Assembly (NCBI GenBank): GCA_027943335.1
Contig: BSBK01007022.1
Coordinates: forward strand, 403,770 to 467,769
Source: Chamaecyparis obtusa
Lineage: Eukaryota; Streptophyta; Pinopsida; Cupressales; Cupressaceae
Length of the DNA: 64,000 nt
Direction of reading: 5' to 3'
Shown: positions 21,303 to 32,484 of the stretch, in pieces
Numbering within the stretch: position 1 is the first letter of the stretch
Layout of the letters: each line of letters opens with the position of its first letter
Notes under the pieces: generated by a model
Seen by the model: the letters and a program-made list of their open reading frames with translations, nothing else
Database searches by the model: none
What the model was told of the DNA's origin: nothing
Translations under genes and position numbers: made by a program

Positions 21303-22332
21303 GGAAGGATAACCAATTCATTACAATAATAATCAGTAAGGAGCAAGGAAAACTTAAATAATATCACAACAGGCATTAGAAATACAAATTCTAATTAGGA
21401 GTTTTAAGCAAAGTGAGTAAGGTCCTAGATGGGGACATTACAGATCCACACATTGCTCAATAGATACCTCCAAGAACCCACATACACATGAGTAGGTTTG
21501 AAGTAAGACTAAGATTGTTTATCGGTTCAAAAATATCATTATGTTGTACTTTTGATTAGCATCCAATGATTGGATGTGAAATTCACAAATTTGATTATAT
21601 TACCACTGGTTCTATTTCAAATTCTAGAAAAAATGGATATTTGACATATGTTCATAAATTTCAGTCAACACCATTTTAAAATAACACATTAGTTTATTTT
21701 TAAACATTGAGAATATCATCAATAGGAATTGAACTGAAATTGGCATAGGTCATAGGAAATAAATGCCTCAACTATTTGTTGTCTTCTGCATTTTGAGTGT
21801 CTTATTACAATCAGGAGAAGAATATTACTCTCGAAATGGTTTTGGACAGTAACATTTATACCTCCTCTTCTCAAATATTTCTTCCCTCATCTTGTTGCCT
21901 ATTGATACCCACAAAGTGAATCCAGGCATTTCTGCCATGTAATGGGAGAAAAATGGTTTCCTAATTGATATGTGTCTAAATAATACATGCAATAACCTTT
22001 TCTTTGATATTGCTCACTAACCATTTACAATAGAAAATATTTCCAAAAACTATCATGTACTTGCATGATGACATTATATATTACAGAAATCCTGTAGAGA
22101 AGCAGCTGGCAAGCCGCTCAAAAAGTAGTAACTGATAGCAAGTGGATTATTGCAGATGCTTTAATAAACCACTATCTTCTTTACTCAAGCAACATCTGGT
22201 TCATCTGCTCGACTGGGGCATGTTTGGGAACAGACAATCTCCATTTAAACTCAAGTCTCGGGAAGCAGTTATATTTGTCATTGGAGGAGATACACCCACT
22301 AGATCTGCAATAACTTAATGCTCATTGGAATT

Positions 22333-23346
22333 TCAATTTCTCTTCAATTGGGATACTCTTTCCAAAATTGCATCTACCCTTTTACCAATTTGGGAAATCA
22401 AAGCATCTATTTGTGGACCTCCAAGGTGTTGGTCACCTAAATGGGAACCTTGAGATGAATCAGGAACTTCTCTACGAAAGAGATCAGTACCTTGAGAAGC
22501 TCTCCACTTGTTAGCTGAATTAAAACCTTGGACCATAGATGGCTACCCTTTGTTGTAAAATGAGGAGTGAGACTACCTTGCCAAAGGTGGCAATGAACTT
22601 ACATTTGAGGGATAATAACCAACATGAGTAACCTAGTTTCCCAAGTCCCATAAATGAAAGGTCATTGACGAATAGGCATTTCTAATAGAAATATTTGTGG
22701 TACTAGAATGAAGTGCATGACCAAATTCTTTGCCTGCTAAACTAATTTCAGGCTTCATTTCACATTTCTCTATGGATAATTCCACAACACTTGTTACTTG
22801 AGCTACTAGCAGATGGTGAGTACTCATCATAATCATCTGACATAGGCTCACATATGCATATCTTAATTCTTTCCTTTGTTGTTTTCCCCTTCCTAGCTCT
22901 TCCTCCTTATTTGTAACTTCTATCATGGCTCCAAGAAACTCTTCCCATTCTTTCCCATTAGCTATGGACTTTGTCTCTTCATCTTGAGTAATTGGCATAC
23001 CTTGGATGGCACAAAGATAACCATTTTCTTCTGAAATGTCCTTTTCTATCACATTAATCTCTCTATTAAGAAGATTTTCTATATCTTCCTCTGTATATTG
23101 AATAGATGTAGTTGTAATCCCATGTTCATCAATAATATTCCTTGCACTATTGAGTAATATATCATGCAATTCCTTAATAGTTTCTATCATGGGTCCAAGA
23201 AGCTCTTCCCATTCTTTCCCATTAATTTATATACAAATATTTTTGTCTGTAACAATATTTTCTACATATATTATGATATTGATCTGATTTGATGAACCTT
23301 CGCTATTTGATCCATACTTCCCTTTCATTTCACTTGCTTTGCTCAT
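22333..23346 (-). pseudogene. Unknown gene remnant near the left end of the 38 kb element
   Basis: From ATG 23346 (MSKASEMKGKYG) one frame continues to 22333 with a TAA at about 23226 and a few TAG stops near 22633-22550; the longest open piece is 185 codons (23190-22633). I recognise no domain. A phrase around NGKEWEELLGPMIE recurs about 90 residues later as NGKEWEEFLGAMIE, an internal duplication. The C-terminal piece is coiled-coil-like (DALISQIGKRVDAILERVSQ). The 230 bp before the ATG contain a pyrimidine-rich CTCTTCTCTCTCAATTTAG, which looks like a plant 5' untranslated region. It may be a captured host gene or an accessory gene of the element. Confidence 0.45.
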
Positions 23347-23586
23347 TTTGCACGAAATAGAACAGGATTTGACAGCGGGTAAGGATTTTGCAAATTTTGG
23401 AGAATCTCTGTTAAAGAGAAGGTAAGCATGGCTAATCTAAGTGCAATGGAGAGGGAGAGAACTAAATTGAGAGAGAAGAGGTGGAGAGTGATAACAATGA
23501 AAATATTTTAGGGCTTGCAAAAATATGGATATTATAATCTTCCTCCCAGAGCAGACATAAATGAAGTAATGCATGAAAATAATATG
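23347..23586. other. Spacer between the unknown remnant and the 160-bp satellite
   Basis: Likely 5' flank of the minus-strand remnant, with a GAGAGA-rich stretch at 23450-23490. The satellite begins abruptly at GACTTCCTAGGGG. Confidence 0.5.
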
Positions 23587-26500
23587 ACTTCCTAGGGGTC
23601 CTAGTATGACTTATCACACGTTAGGACACCTAGGAAGTCCTCATCACCCCTTTTGACACATTCAAACACTCAAGTGTGTCCTACAAAGTCCTATGATGCC
23701 TTCGGACACACTTGAGTATTCAAATGTGTCAAAAGGGTTCATGGGGACTTCGTAGGGGTCCTAGTATGCCTTATCCTACATTAGGACCCCTAGGAAGTCC
23801 CTGTGACCCCTGTGGACACATTGGATTGCTCAAGTGTGTCCTAAGGGGTCCTACAGCCCCTTCAAACAAACTTGAGCATTCAAATGTGTCAAAAGGGGTC
23901 ATGGGGAATTCCTAGGAGTCTTAATAGGCCTTATCGTGTGTTAGGACCCCTAGGAAGTCCTCGTGACCCCTATGGACACATTGGAATGCTCAAGTGTGTC
24001 TGAAGGGGCCGTAGGACTCCTTATGGACACATTTGAATGCTCAAGTGTGTCCAAAGGGGTCCTACGACACCTTCACACACACTTGAGCATTCATCTGTGT
24101 CAAAATGGGTCATGGGGACTTCCTAATGGTCTCAATAGGTCTTATCACACATTATGACCCCTAGAAAGTCCATGCGACCCCTTTTAACACATTGGAATGC
24201 TCAAGTGTGTCATAAGGGGTCCTACAGCCCCTTTGGACACACTTTAGCATTCAAATGTGTCAAAAGGGGTCATGGGGACTTCCTAGGGGTCCTAGTAGGC
24301 CTTATCAAATGTTAGGATCCTTAGGAAGTCCCTGTGACCCTTGTGGACAAATTGGAATGCTTAAGTGTGTCATAAGGGGTCCTACAGCCCCTTCAAACAC
24401 ACTTGAGCATTCAAATGTGTCAAAAGGGGTCATAGGGACTTCCTAGGGGTCCTAATAGGCCTTATCGCACATTAGGACACCTAGGAAGTCCTCGTGACCC
24501 CTATGGACACATTGGAATGCTCAAGTGTGTCCTAAGGGGTCCTAAGATGCCTTTGGACACACTTGAGCATTCAAATGTGTCAAAAGGGGTCATGAGGAAT
24601 TCCTAGGGGTCCTAGTAGGCCTTATCATGAGTTACGACCCCTATGAAGTCCCTGTGACCCCTGTGGACACATTGGAATGCTCAAGTGTGTCCTAAGGGGT
24701 CCTACAAACCCTTCAGACACACTTGAGCATTCAAATCTATCAAAAGGGGTCATGGGGACTTCCTAGGGGTCTTAATAGGCCTTATTGCGCATTAGGACCC
24801 CTAGGAAGTCCCCGTGACCCCTTTTGACTCATTAGAATGCTCAAATGTGTCATAAGGGGTCCTACGGCCCCTTCAGACACACTTGAGCATTCAAATGTGT
24901 CAAAAGGGGTCATGGGGACTTCCTAGGGATCCTAATAGGCCTTATCGAGCATTAGGACCCCTAGGAAGTCCCTGTGACCCCTTTTGACACATTGGAATGA
25001 TCAAGTGTGTCCAAAGGCATCATAGGACCCCTTAGGACACACTTAAGCATTTAAAAGTGTCAAAAGGGGTCACAAGGACTTCCTAGGGGTCCTAATAGGC
25101 CTTACTATGCATTAGGACCCATAGGAAGTCCTCGTGACCCCTATGGACGCATTGGAATGCTGAAGTGTGTCATAAGGGGTCCTACGGCCCCTTCTGACAC
25201 ACTTGAGCATTCAAATGTGTCAAAAGGGGTCATAGGGACATCTTAGGGGTCCTAATAGGCCTTAACACATGTTAGGACCCCTAGGAAGTCCCCGTGATCC
25301 CTTTTGACACATTGGAATGCGCAAGTGTGTCCTAAGGGGTCCTACAAAGCCTTCAAAAAAACATGAGCATTCAAATGTGTCAAAAGGGGTCATGGGGACT
25401 TCCTAGGGGTCCTAATAGGCCTTATCATGAGTTAGAACCCCTAAGAAGTCCCCATGACCCCTATAGACACATTGTAACCCTCAAGTGTGTCCTAAGGGGT
25501 CCTATAGCCCCTTCAGACACACTTGAGCATTCAAATGCATCCAGAGGGGTCATGGGGACTTCCTAGGGATCCTAATAGGACTTATCGTACATTAGGACCC
25601 CTAAGAAGTCCCCGTGACCCATTTTGACACATTGGAACACTCAAGTGTGTAATAAGAGCTCCTACGGCCCCTTTAGAAACACTTGAGCATTCAAATGTGT
25701 CAAAAGGGGTCATGGAGACTTCCTAGGGGTCCTAAGAGGCCTTATCGCACGTTAGGACCCCTAGGAAGTCCTCATGAAACCTTTTGACACATTGGAATGC
25801 TCAAGTGTGTCATAATGGGTCCTACGATGCCTTCGCACAAACTTGAGCATTCAAATGTGTCAAAAGGGGTCATGTTGACTTCTTAGGGGTCCTAATAGGC
25901 CTTATCATGAGTTAGGACCCCTAGGAAGTTCTAGTGACCCCTATGGACACATTGGAATGCTCAAGTGTGTCCTAACGGGTCCTATGGCCCCTTCGGACAC
26001 ACTTCAGCCTTTAAATGTGTTAAAAGGGGTCATGGGGACTTCCTAGGGGTCCTAATAGGCCTTATTTCACATTAGGACCCCTAGGAAATCCCTGTGACCC
26101 CTTTTGACATAATGGAATGCTCAAATGCATCATAAGGGGTCCTACAACCCCTTTGGACACACTTGAGCTTTCAAATATGTCAAAAGGGGTCATGGGGATG
26201 TCCTAAGGGTCCTAATCAGCCTTATTGTGCATTAGGACCCCTAGGAAGTCCCTATGACCCTTTTTGACACATTTGAACACTCAAGTGTGTCTGAAGGCAT
26301 CGTAGGATCCCTTAGGGCACACTCTAGCATTCGAATGTGTCAAAAGGGGTCACACAAACTTCCTAGGGGTCCTAATAGGCCTTATCACTCATTAGGACCC
26401 CTAGGAAGTCCTTGTGACCCCTATGGACACATTGCAATGCTCAAGTGTGTCATAAGGGGTCCTACAGCCCCTTCTGAAACACTTGAGCATTCAAATGTGT

Positions 26501-29500
26501 CAAAAGGAGTCATAGGGACTTCTTAGGGGTCCTAATAGGCCTTATCACATGTTAGGACCCCTAGGAAGTCCTCATTACCCCTTTTGACATATTGGAATGC
26601 TCAAGTGTGTCCTAAGGGGTCCTACATTACCTTCGGACACACTTGAGCACTCAAATATGTCAAAAGGTATCATGGGGACTTCCTAGGGGTCCGAATAGGC
26701 CTTATTACGAGTTAGGACCCCTAAGAAGTCACCGTGACCCCTGTGGACACATTAGAATGCTCAAGTGTGTCCTAAGGGGTCCTACAGCCCCTTTAGACAC
26801 ACGTGAGCATTCAAATGTGTCAAAAGGGGTCATGGGGACTTCCTACGGGTCGTAATAGGCTTTATCATGCATTAGGTCCCCTAGGAAGTCCTCGTGACCC
26901 CTTTTGACACATTAGAATTCTCAAATGTGTCATAAGGGGTGCTACGGCCCCTTTGGACACACTTAAACATTAAAATGTGTCAAAAGGGGTCATGGGGACT
27001 TCGTAGGGGTCCTAATAGGCCTTATCGCACATTAGGACCCCTAAAAATTCCCTGTGACGCCTTTTAACACATTGGAACACTCAAGTGTGTCTTAAAGGCA
27101 TCGTAGGACCCCTTAGGACATACTTGAGTGTTTGAATGTGTCAAAAGGGTTCACGGGGACTTCCTAGGGGTCCTAATAGGCCATATCACGCATTAGGAAC
27201 CCTAGGGAGTCCCCGTGACCCCTGTGGACACATTGGAATGCTCAAGTGTGTCATAAGGAGTCCTACAACCCTTTTCAACACACTTGAGTGTTGAAATGTG
27301 TCAAAAGGGCTCATAGAGACTTCCTAGGGGTCCTAATAGGCCTTATCACATGTTAGGACCCCTACAAAGTCCCCATGACCCCTTTTGACACATTGGAATA
27401 CTCAAGTGTGTCCTAAGGGGTCCTATGACACCTTAGGACACACTTGGGCATTCAAATGTGTCAAAAGGGGTCATGGGGTCTTCCTAGGGGTCCCAGTAGG
27501 CCTTATCATGAGTTAGGACCCCTAAAAATTCCCCATGACCCCTCTGGACATAATGGAATGCTCAAGTGTGTCCTAAGGGATCCTACAGCCCCTTCAGATA
27601 CACTTGACCATTCAAATGTGTCAAAAAGGGTCATGAGGACTTCCTAGGAGTCCTAATAGGCCTTATCATGTATTAGGACCCCTAGTAAGTCCCTGTGACC
27701 CCTTTTGACACATTAGAACACTCAAGTGTGTCTTAAGGGGTACTACGGCCCCTTCGGACACACTTGAGCTTTCAAATATGTCAAAAGGGGTCATGCAGAA
27801 CTAATAGGCCTTATCATGCATTAGGATGCTTAGGAAGTCCTACTGATCCCTTTTGACACATTAGAATGCTCACATGTGTTCAAAGGCATCGTAGAACCCT
27901 TAAAGACATACTTGAGTGTTTGAATGTGTCAAAAGGGGTCACAAGGACTTTCTAGGGGTCCTAATAGGCCTTATCATGAATTAGGACCCCTAGGAAGTCC
28001 CCATCACCCCTATGGACACATTAGAATGCTCAAGTGTGTCATAAGGGGTCCTATGGCCCCTTCTAACACACTTGAACATTCAAATGTGTCAAAAGGGGTC
28101 ATAGGGACTCCCTAGGGTTCCTAATATGCCTTATCATGTGTTAAGACCCCTAGGAAGTCCCCATGACCCCTTTTCACACATTGGAATGTTGAAGTGTGTC
28201 CTAAGGGGTCCTACGATGCCTTCGAACACACTTGAGCATTCAAATGTGTCAAAATGGGTCATGGGGACTTCCTAGGGGTCCTAATAGGCCTTATCACTCA
28301 TTAGGACCCCTAAGAAGTCCCCGTGACCCCTTTTGACACATTGGAATGCTCAAATGTGTCTTAAGGAGTCTTACGGCCCCTTCAGACACACTTGAGCATT
28401 CAAATGTGTAAAAAGGGGTCATGGGGACTTCCTAGGGGTCAGAATAGGCCTTATCATGCATTAGAACCCCTACAAAGTCCTCGTGACCCCTTTTGACACA
28501 TTGCAATGCTCAAGTGTGTCTAAAGTCATCGTAGGATCCCTTAGGACACACTTGATCATTCAAATGTATCAAAAGAGGTCACTGGGACTTCCTAGGGGTC
28601 CTAATAGGCCTTATCGTGCATTATGACCCCTAGGAAGTCCCTGTTACCCCTATGGACACACTGCAATGCTCAAGTGTGTCATAAGTGGTTCTACGGTCGC
28701 TTCTGACACACTTGACCATTCAAATGTCTCAAAATGGATAATAGGGACTTCCTCGGGGTCGTAGTAGGCCTTATCACGAGTTACGACCTAGAAAGTCCCC
28801 GTGACCCCTGTGGACACATTAGAATGCTCAAGTGTGTCCTAAGGGGTCCTACGACACCTTCAAACACACTTGAGCATTCAAATGTGTCAAAAGGGGTCAT
28901 GGGGACTTCCTAGGGGTCTGAATAGGCCTTATCACACATTAGGACCCCTATGAAGTCCCTATGACCCCTTTTGACATATTTGAACACTCAACTATGTCAT
29001 AAGGGGTCCTACAGCCCCTTTAGACACAATTCAGCATTCAAATGTGTCAAAAGGGGTCATAGGGACTTCCTAGGGGTCCTAATAGGCCTTATTGCCCATT
29101 AGGACCCCTAAGAAGTCCTCGTGACCCCTGTAGACACATTGGAATGCTCAACTATGTCATCAAGGGTCCTACAGCCCCTTCCAACACACTTGAGCATTCA
29201 AATATGTCAAAAGGGGTCATACGGACTTCCTAGGGGTCCTAATAGGCCTTATCGCACGTTAGGACCCCTAGGAAGTCCTTGTGACCCCTTTTGACACATT
29301 GGAATGCTCAAGTGTGTCCTAAGGGGTCCTATAAAGCCTTCAGACACTCTTGACCATTCAAATGTGTCAAAAGAGGTCATGGGGACTTCCTAGGGGTCCT
29401 AATAGGCCTTATCATGAGTTAGGACCCCTAATAAGTCCCTGTGACCCCTGTGGACACATTGGAATACTCAAGTGTGTCCTAAGGGGTCCTATGGCCCCTT

Positions 29501-30690
29501 CAAATACACTTGAGCATTCAAATGTGTCAAAAGGGGTCATGGGGAATTCCTAGGGGTCCTAATAGGCCTTATCACACATTAGGACCCCTAGGAAGTCCCC
29601 ATGACCCCTTTTGACACATTGGAATGCTCAAATTAGTCATAAGGGGTCCTTTGGCCCCTTCAAACACACGTGAGCATTCAAATGTGTCAAAAGGGGTCAT
29701 GCGGACTTCTTAGGGGTCCTAATAGGCCTTATCACGCATTAGGACCCCTAGGAAGTCCTTGTGACCACTTTTGACACATGGGAACACTCAAGTGTGTCAT
29801 AAGGGGTCCTACGGCCCCTTCGGACACACTTGAGCATTCAAATGTGTCAAAAGGGGTCATGGGGACTTCATAGGGGTCCTAATAGGCCTTATCGCACGTT
29901 AGGACCCCTAGGAAGTCCCCATGACCCCTTTTGACACATTGGAATGCTCAAGTGTGTCATAAGGGGTCCAATGACCCCTTCGGACACACTTGAACATTCA
30001 AATGTGTCAAAAGGGGTCAGAGGGACTTCCTTGGGGTCCTAATAGGCCTTATCACCCGTTAGGACCCCTAGGAAGTCCCCGTGACCCCTTTTGACACATT
30101 GGAATGCTCAAATGTTTCATAAGGGGTCCTACGGCCCCTTTGGACACACTTGAGCATTCAAATGTGTCAAAAGGGGTCGTGGGGACTTCCTAGGGGTCCT
30201 AATAGGCCTTATCATGCATTAGGACCCCTAGGAAGTCCTCGTGACCCCTGTGGACACATTGGAATGCTCAAGTGTGTCATAAGGGGTCCTATGGCCCCAT
30301 CGAACACACTTGAGCATTCAAATGTGTCAAAAGGGGTCATGGGGACTTCTTAGGGGTCTTAATAGGCCTTATCACACATGAGGACCCCTCGGAAGTACCC
30401 ATGACCCTTGTGCACACATTGGAATGCTCCAGTGTGTCATAAGGGGTCCTACAGCCCCTTCTGACACACTTGAGCATTCAAATGTGTCAAGAGGGATCAT
30501 GGGGACTTCCTAGGGGTTCTAACAGGCCTTATCACACATTAGGACCCCTAGGAAGTTCTTGTGACCCCTTTTGACACATTGGAACACTCAAGTGTGTTTG
30601 AAGGCATCGTAGGACTCCTTCAAACACACTTGAGCATTCAAATGTGTCAAAAGGGGTCACGAGGACTTCCTAGGGGTTCTAATAGGCCTT
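23587..30690 (+). repeat. 160-bp hairpin satellite, about 44 tandem copies
   Basis: The boundary word AATAGGCCTTAT recurs every 160 bp (for example its GGC at 24458, 24618, 24778 and 24938). Each monomer is itself an imperfect inverted repeat: a 61-base arm running from TTAGGACCCCTAGGAAGTCC to CTCAAGTGTGTCC, a loop of about 22 bases that is again partly self-complementary (AAGGGG...CCCCTT), and the complementary arm from GGACACACTTGAGC to GGGGTCCTAA. About 16 bases link one hairpin to the next. Copies differ by scattered substitutions and rare indels (for example a shortened copy near 27795 and 28790). Recurrent 67-codon frames on the plus strand are a by-product of the period and are not called as genes. 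Confidence 0.95.
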
Positions 30691-30749
30691 ATATACTAAT
30701 GTATATATTATATATATACTAATACATATTATATATACTAATGTATATA

Positions 30750-30807
<58 letters not shown>
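30691..30807. repeat. TA-rich block left of the fold-back unit
   Basis: ACTAATGTATATA-type repeats and a pure (TA)n at about 30758-30803. The inverted complement of the same phrases is found at 31931-32188. Confidence 0.85.
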
Positions 30808-31930
30808 GTATTTGATAAGGCGTACTAGGAGACCTTATAATTTTGGTGGTCTGACTATACTAAATAATTAGATTTCATCTATCCTAGAAACTAGTACTAG
30901 GACCGCTAGGAAGTCCCCATGACCCCTAGGAGTCCCTGTGACCCCTTTTGACACATTTGAATGCTCAAGTGTGTTCGAAGGCATCGTAGGACCCCTTAGG
31001 ACACACTTGAGCATTTAAATGTGTCAAAAGGGGTCACAGGGACTTCCTAAGGGTCCTAACAGATGATAAGGCATATTAGGACCCCTAGGAAGTCCCCATG
31101 ACCTCTTTTGACACATTTGAATGCTCAATTATCGCCGAAGGGGCCGTAGGACTACTTATGACACACTTGAGTGTTCCAATGTGTCCACAGGGCTCATGGG
31201 GACTTCTTAGGGGTCCTAATGCATGATAAGGCCTATTAGGACCCCTTTGAAGTCCCCATGACCCCTTTTGACACATTTGAATGCTCAAGTGTGTCCGAAG
31301 GGGCTGTAGGACCCCTTATGACACAATTGAGTGTTCCAATGTGTCCAAAGGGGTCACATGGACTTCCTAGGGGTCCTAACCCATGATAAGGCCTACTAGG
31401 ACCCCTAAGGGGTCCTACAGACCTTTTGGACACACTTGAGCATTCAAATGTGTCAAAAGGGGTCATGGGGACTTCCTAGGGGTCCTAATAGGCCTTATCA
31501 CATGTTAGGAACCCTAGGAAGTCCCCGTGACCCCTATGGACACATTGGAATGCTCAAGTGTGTCCTAAGGGGTCCTATGGCCTCTTCGGACACACTTGAG
31601 CATTCAAATGTGTCGAAAGGGGTCATGGGGACTTCGTAGGGGTCCTAATATGCCTTATCATGTGTTAGGACCCTTAGGAAGTCCCGTGACCCCTTTTGAC
31701 ACATTCAAATGCTCAAGTGTGTCCTAAGGGGTCCTATGACACCTTTGGACACACTTGAGCATTCAAATGTGTCAAAAGGGGTCACAGGGACTCCTAGGGG
31801 TCATGGGGACTTCGTAGGGGACTTCCTAGGGGTCCTAGTACTAGTTTCTAGGACAGATGATGACATCTACTTATTCAGTATAGTTAGACCGCTGAAATTA
31901 CAAGGGGTCCTAGTACGCTTTATCAAATAC
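30808..31930. repeat. Fold-back unit (1.12 kb) built from inverted hairpin-satellite copies
   Basis: Arms of about 100 bp (30808-30906 and 31830-31930) are inverted copies at roughly 80% identity: GTATTTGATAAGGCGTACTA on the left, and the complement of TAGTACGCTTTATCAAATAC on the right. Inside, satellite monomers run inverted up to about 31390 and forward from about 31395, so they meet head to head. The satellite-derived peptide frame, always on the plus strand in the main array, appears on the minus strand at 31085-31466 and on plus again at 31436, which shows the switch. The unit is framed by TA repeats, like transposons that insert into (TA)n. Confidence 0.8.
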
Positions 31931-32093
31931 ATTATATATATAATATGTATTATATATATTATATACATTAGTATATATAATATGTATTAGTATATATATA
32001 ATATATATAATATACTATATACATTAGTATATAATACATTAGTACATATAATACATTAGTATATTATAATACATTAGTATATATATAATATAC

Positions 32094-32188
<95 letters not shown>
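31931..32188. repeat. TA-rich block right of the fold-back unit
   Basis: ATACATTAGTATATA-type repeats followed by a pure (TA)n run at about 32090-32188. Confidence 0.9.
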
Positions 32189-32191
<3 letters not shown>

Positions 32192-32484
32192 TCTTATATA
32201 TAGATTAGTATATAATACATTCTAGTATATATATAATATACATTTTATATATTATATACCCCATTTTATATGTAAAAGTTCTTGATTTTTTCATTTGCTC
32301 CCGCCCTTTTTTCATCTGCCTGGAAATAATGGGTACCCGATTTTTCACTGGTCATATTTGACCAAAATATTCCCTGTCCCCACATACCAAACAATCACAG
32401 GATTTTAGACTTTTTCACGGGTTGCAGGAAAAAACAACGTGATTTGGGTCCCATTTTTTTGTTTTGTCAACTTGTGGTCTCACC
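32189..32484 (+). other. Short upstream region of the transposase-like gene
   Basis: AT-rich to about 32270, then mixed sequence. TTATATGTAAAAG at about 32267 could act as a core promoter; this is not firm. The word GGGTACCCGA at 32331 echoes the subterminal repeats. Confidence 0.35.

Noticed and set aside
23587..30690. CRISPR-like regular array
   Set aside because: The period of 160 bp has no unique spacers between short repeats; it is an ordinary tandem satellite in plant DNA.
23712..31639. Many near-identical 63-76 codon frames of the MCQKGSWGLPRGPNRPYH kind
   Set aside because: They repeat with the 160-bp satellite and include its hairpin arms. They vary in step with the DNA, have no upstream signals, and change strand where the satellite is inverted.
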